Shown piece after piece: positions 16,640 through 17,670 of a stretch of DNA of 17,670 bases. The stretch spans positions 1 through 17,670 of the forward strand of contig NZ_QSOP01000030.1 of the NCBI RefSeq assembly GCF_003436275.1. Reading direction: 5' to 3'. Positions within the stretch are counted from its first letter, which is position 1; every line of letters begins with the position of its first letter. Below the pieces are notes generated by a model that saw nothing but the letters and a program-made list of their open reading frames with translations, did not search any database and was not told the origin of the DNA. A program made the position numbers and the translations under genes. This stretch comes from Collinsella sp. TM09-10AT. GTDB taxonomy: Bacteria > Actinomycetota > Coriobacteriia > Coriobacteriales > Coriobacteriaceae.

Positions 16640-17224
16640 ATGTCAAAACTGTACTTTATGCGTCACGGTCAAACGCTCTTTAACTTGCTTCGTCGCAAGC
16701 AGGGCTGGTGTGACTCGCCGCTCACCGAGCTGGGAATCGAGCAGGCTAAAACTGTCGGTGCGACCCTGCGAGGGCGTGGCCTTACGTTTGACCATGCGTA
16801 CAGTTCGACGTCCGAGCGTGCGTGCGACACGCTTGAGCTTGCGTTCCCCGGTCAGCCTTACGAGCGCGTCAAGGGCCTTAAGGAGTGGAACTTTGGCAAA
16901 TTTGAGGGCGCGAGCGAGGATTTGAATCCGCGCCTGCCGTACGGCGATTTTTACAAGCAGTATGACGGCGAGGGCGAAGTCGAGTTTCGCGAGCGTATGA
17001 TGGCGACCATCACCGAGTTCATGCAGCGCCCTGGACATGAGAGCGTGTTGTGCGTGAGCCATGGCGCCGCAGCGGCTCAGGTCATGCGCGGCGTGGGCGT
17101 GGAGCCGCTCAAGATGAAGCACCGCATTGGCAACTGCTGTGTGCTCGAACTCGACTTTGATGCTACTACCGGCACATTTGCTCTTGCAGATTTGTACAAC
17201 CCCTACGGCACCCCGCGCGAGTAA
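16640..17224 (+). CDS. Histidine phosphatase (phosphoglycerate mutase-like) family protein
   Basis: The 194-residue product belongs to the histidine phosphatase superfamily. His9 in RHGQT is the phospho-accepting residue, Arg60 (SSTSERACDT) and Glu82 (KEWNFGKFEG) sit in the expected places, and His141 (VSHGAAAAQ) completes the active site. Such small cytoplasmic members usually remove phosphate from sugar phosphates, nucleotides or cofactor intermediates; the true mutases are longer, near 230-250 residues, so phosphatase is more likely than mutase. The substrate cannot be read from sequence. ATG 16640 follows GGAGG (16631-16635) by 4 nt. It has its own promoter and an excellent terminator, so it is probably transcribed alone. 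Confidence 0.9.
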   Translation: MSKLYFMRHGQTLFNLLRRKQGWCDSPLTELGIEQAKTVGATLRGRGLTFDHAYSSTSERACDTLELAFPGQPYERVKGLKEWNFGKFEGASEDLNPRLPYGDFYKQYDGEGEVEFRERMMATITEFMQRPGHESVLCVSHGAAAAQVMRGVGVEPLKMKHRIGNCCVLELDFDATTGTFALADLYNPYGTPRE

Positions 17225-17240
17225 CATCGGGGCATCAGCC

Positions 17241-17281
17241 AAAACCACCACAAAGGGGCCAGGCACCTTTGTGGTGGTTTT
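17241..17281 (+). terminator. Perfect 16-bp hairpin repeat and terminator after the phosphatase gene
   Basis: AAAACCACCACAAAGG at 17241-17256 and its exact complement at 17266-17281 pair around a 9-nt loop and end in TTTT. The A run on the left makes it usable from either strand. It starts 16 nt after the stop codon, and its right half recurs at 16541-16565, so it belongs to a dispersed repeat family. Confidence 0.88.
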
Positions 17282-17472
17282 GCCGTTTACCGGCGATTTC
17301 CTACCGTTCAGCGGACTTTCGCACCAATGGGGCTTACGCTGCATGCAAGTTTCATCCTACAATCGCCCACGTGCTCACAAGTTTGTTACTCCTCTGGAGG
17401 CATCGCTTGCGCATAATAGAAGACGAGGAATATCGCCCCGTCGTCTAGCTCCGATGTCCGAGGAGTTTTTTC

Positions 17473-17646
17473 ATGCTCATTTTAAAGAAGATCAACAATA
17501 ACGTTGCTCTCGCCGCCAGCGATGACGGCCGAGAGGTTGTTGTCTTTGGCAAGGGCATCGGTTTTCACGAGATGCCCTACGAGCTTGCCGATGAGTCGCT
17601 CATCCAGCGCAAATTCTATGGCTCTGTTAGACCAAGGTTGACATAA
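17473..17646 (+). pseudogene. BglG/LicT-type antiterminator, 5' fragment broken by a probable insertion
   Basis: The open frame gives 57 residues. Residues 1-49 match the RNA-binding CAT domain of BglG/LicT antiterminators: LILKKINNNVALAA, then GREVVVFGKGIGF and DESLIQRKFY. These proteins bind a leader RNA and prevent termination upstream of sugar phosphotransferase operons; two PRD domains should follow, for about 280 residues in all. Here the family likeness stops at KFY near 17620, then GSVRPRLT and a TAA stop at 17644. GAGGAG (17460-17465) lies 7 nt before ATG 17473. Only the first 198 nt of the locus are in the window. A TACAAT at 17358-17363 or CATAAT at 17412-17417 could be its -10, but neither has a good -35. 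No canonical RAT sequence was found in the leader. Confidence 0.75.
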
Positions 17647-17670
17647 AAACGATGTCACCGCGAGGCGGTA
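17620..17670. mobile_element. Probable end of an insertion sequence, cut by the window edge
   Basis: From GGCTCTGTTAGACC onward the sequence departs abruptly from the antiterminator gene, becomes locally A+T-richer and brings an in-frame stop. A GG-TCTGTT type terminus is reminiscent of several insertion-sequence families (IS6-like or ISL3-like ends, from memory). No transposase is visible because the window ends 51 nt later. Assemblies often break at such repeats. Confidence 0.45.

Noticed and set aside
17421..17446. Possible RAT antiterminator site before the BglG-type gene
   Set aside because: The AGACGA/TCGTCT stem is weak and I could not match the known RAT consensus; the following CTCC/GGAG pairing is only 4 bp.

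Overview
The window looks like a contig or chromosome piece from a gut actinobacterium of the class Coriobacteriia, most likely Collinsella. This is inference: most genes are G+C-rich, GTG starts are common, and the content (NAD+ DNA ligase, a heterodimeric ABC exporter with a WAWK-type linker, a MoaC-MobB fusion, dispersed CCACCACAAAGG hairpins) fits that group. No 16S or other taxonomic marker is present.

Region 1 (1-2158) is a compact, visibly A+T-richer three-gene cluster on the + strand: a secreted papain-fold (C10/streptopain-like) cysteine protease followed by two small exported proteins I do not recognise. It looks acquired relative to the G+C-rich DNA that follows. Region 2 (2159-6332) holds a membrane-anchored HtrA serine protease and NAD+-dependent DNA ligase LigA, each followed by a clear terminator hairpin; the one after ligA appears bidirectional and serves the convergent operon.

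Region 3 (6327-8648) is a minus-strand operon, MATE efflux pump then a MerR/BmrR-type regulator. Its promoter has the 19-bp spacer and dyad typical of MerR control, so the regulator probably controls its own operon. Region 4 (8750-12548) reads divergently from a strong promoter: two half-transporters that together make a heterodimeric ABC exporter. The first subunit carries the expected degenerate ATPase residues (Asp for Glu, Gln for His); the second is interrupted by a one-base deletion near 11571.

Region 5 (12600-13902) is a single gene with a PD-(D/E)XK-like C-terminal half, bracketed by two nearly identical 61-nt hairpin repeats. Region 6 (13969-16397) is a molybdenum-cofactor operon, moaA and a moaC-mobB fusion. 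It is followed by a 100-nt imperfect inverted repeat, then a histidine-phosphatase gene (16640-17224) between a decayed and an intact copy of a second hairpin repeat. The window ends in the first 50 or so codons of a BglG/LicT-type antiterminator. Its reading frame breaks at a sequence resembling an insertion-sequence end, which may also be why the contig stops.

No rRNA, tRNA or CRISPR array was seen, and no gene-free stretch exceeds about 260 nt.
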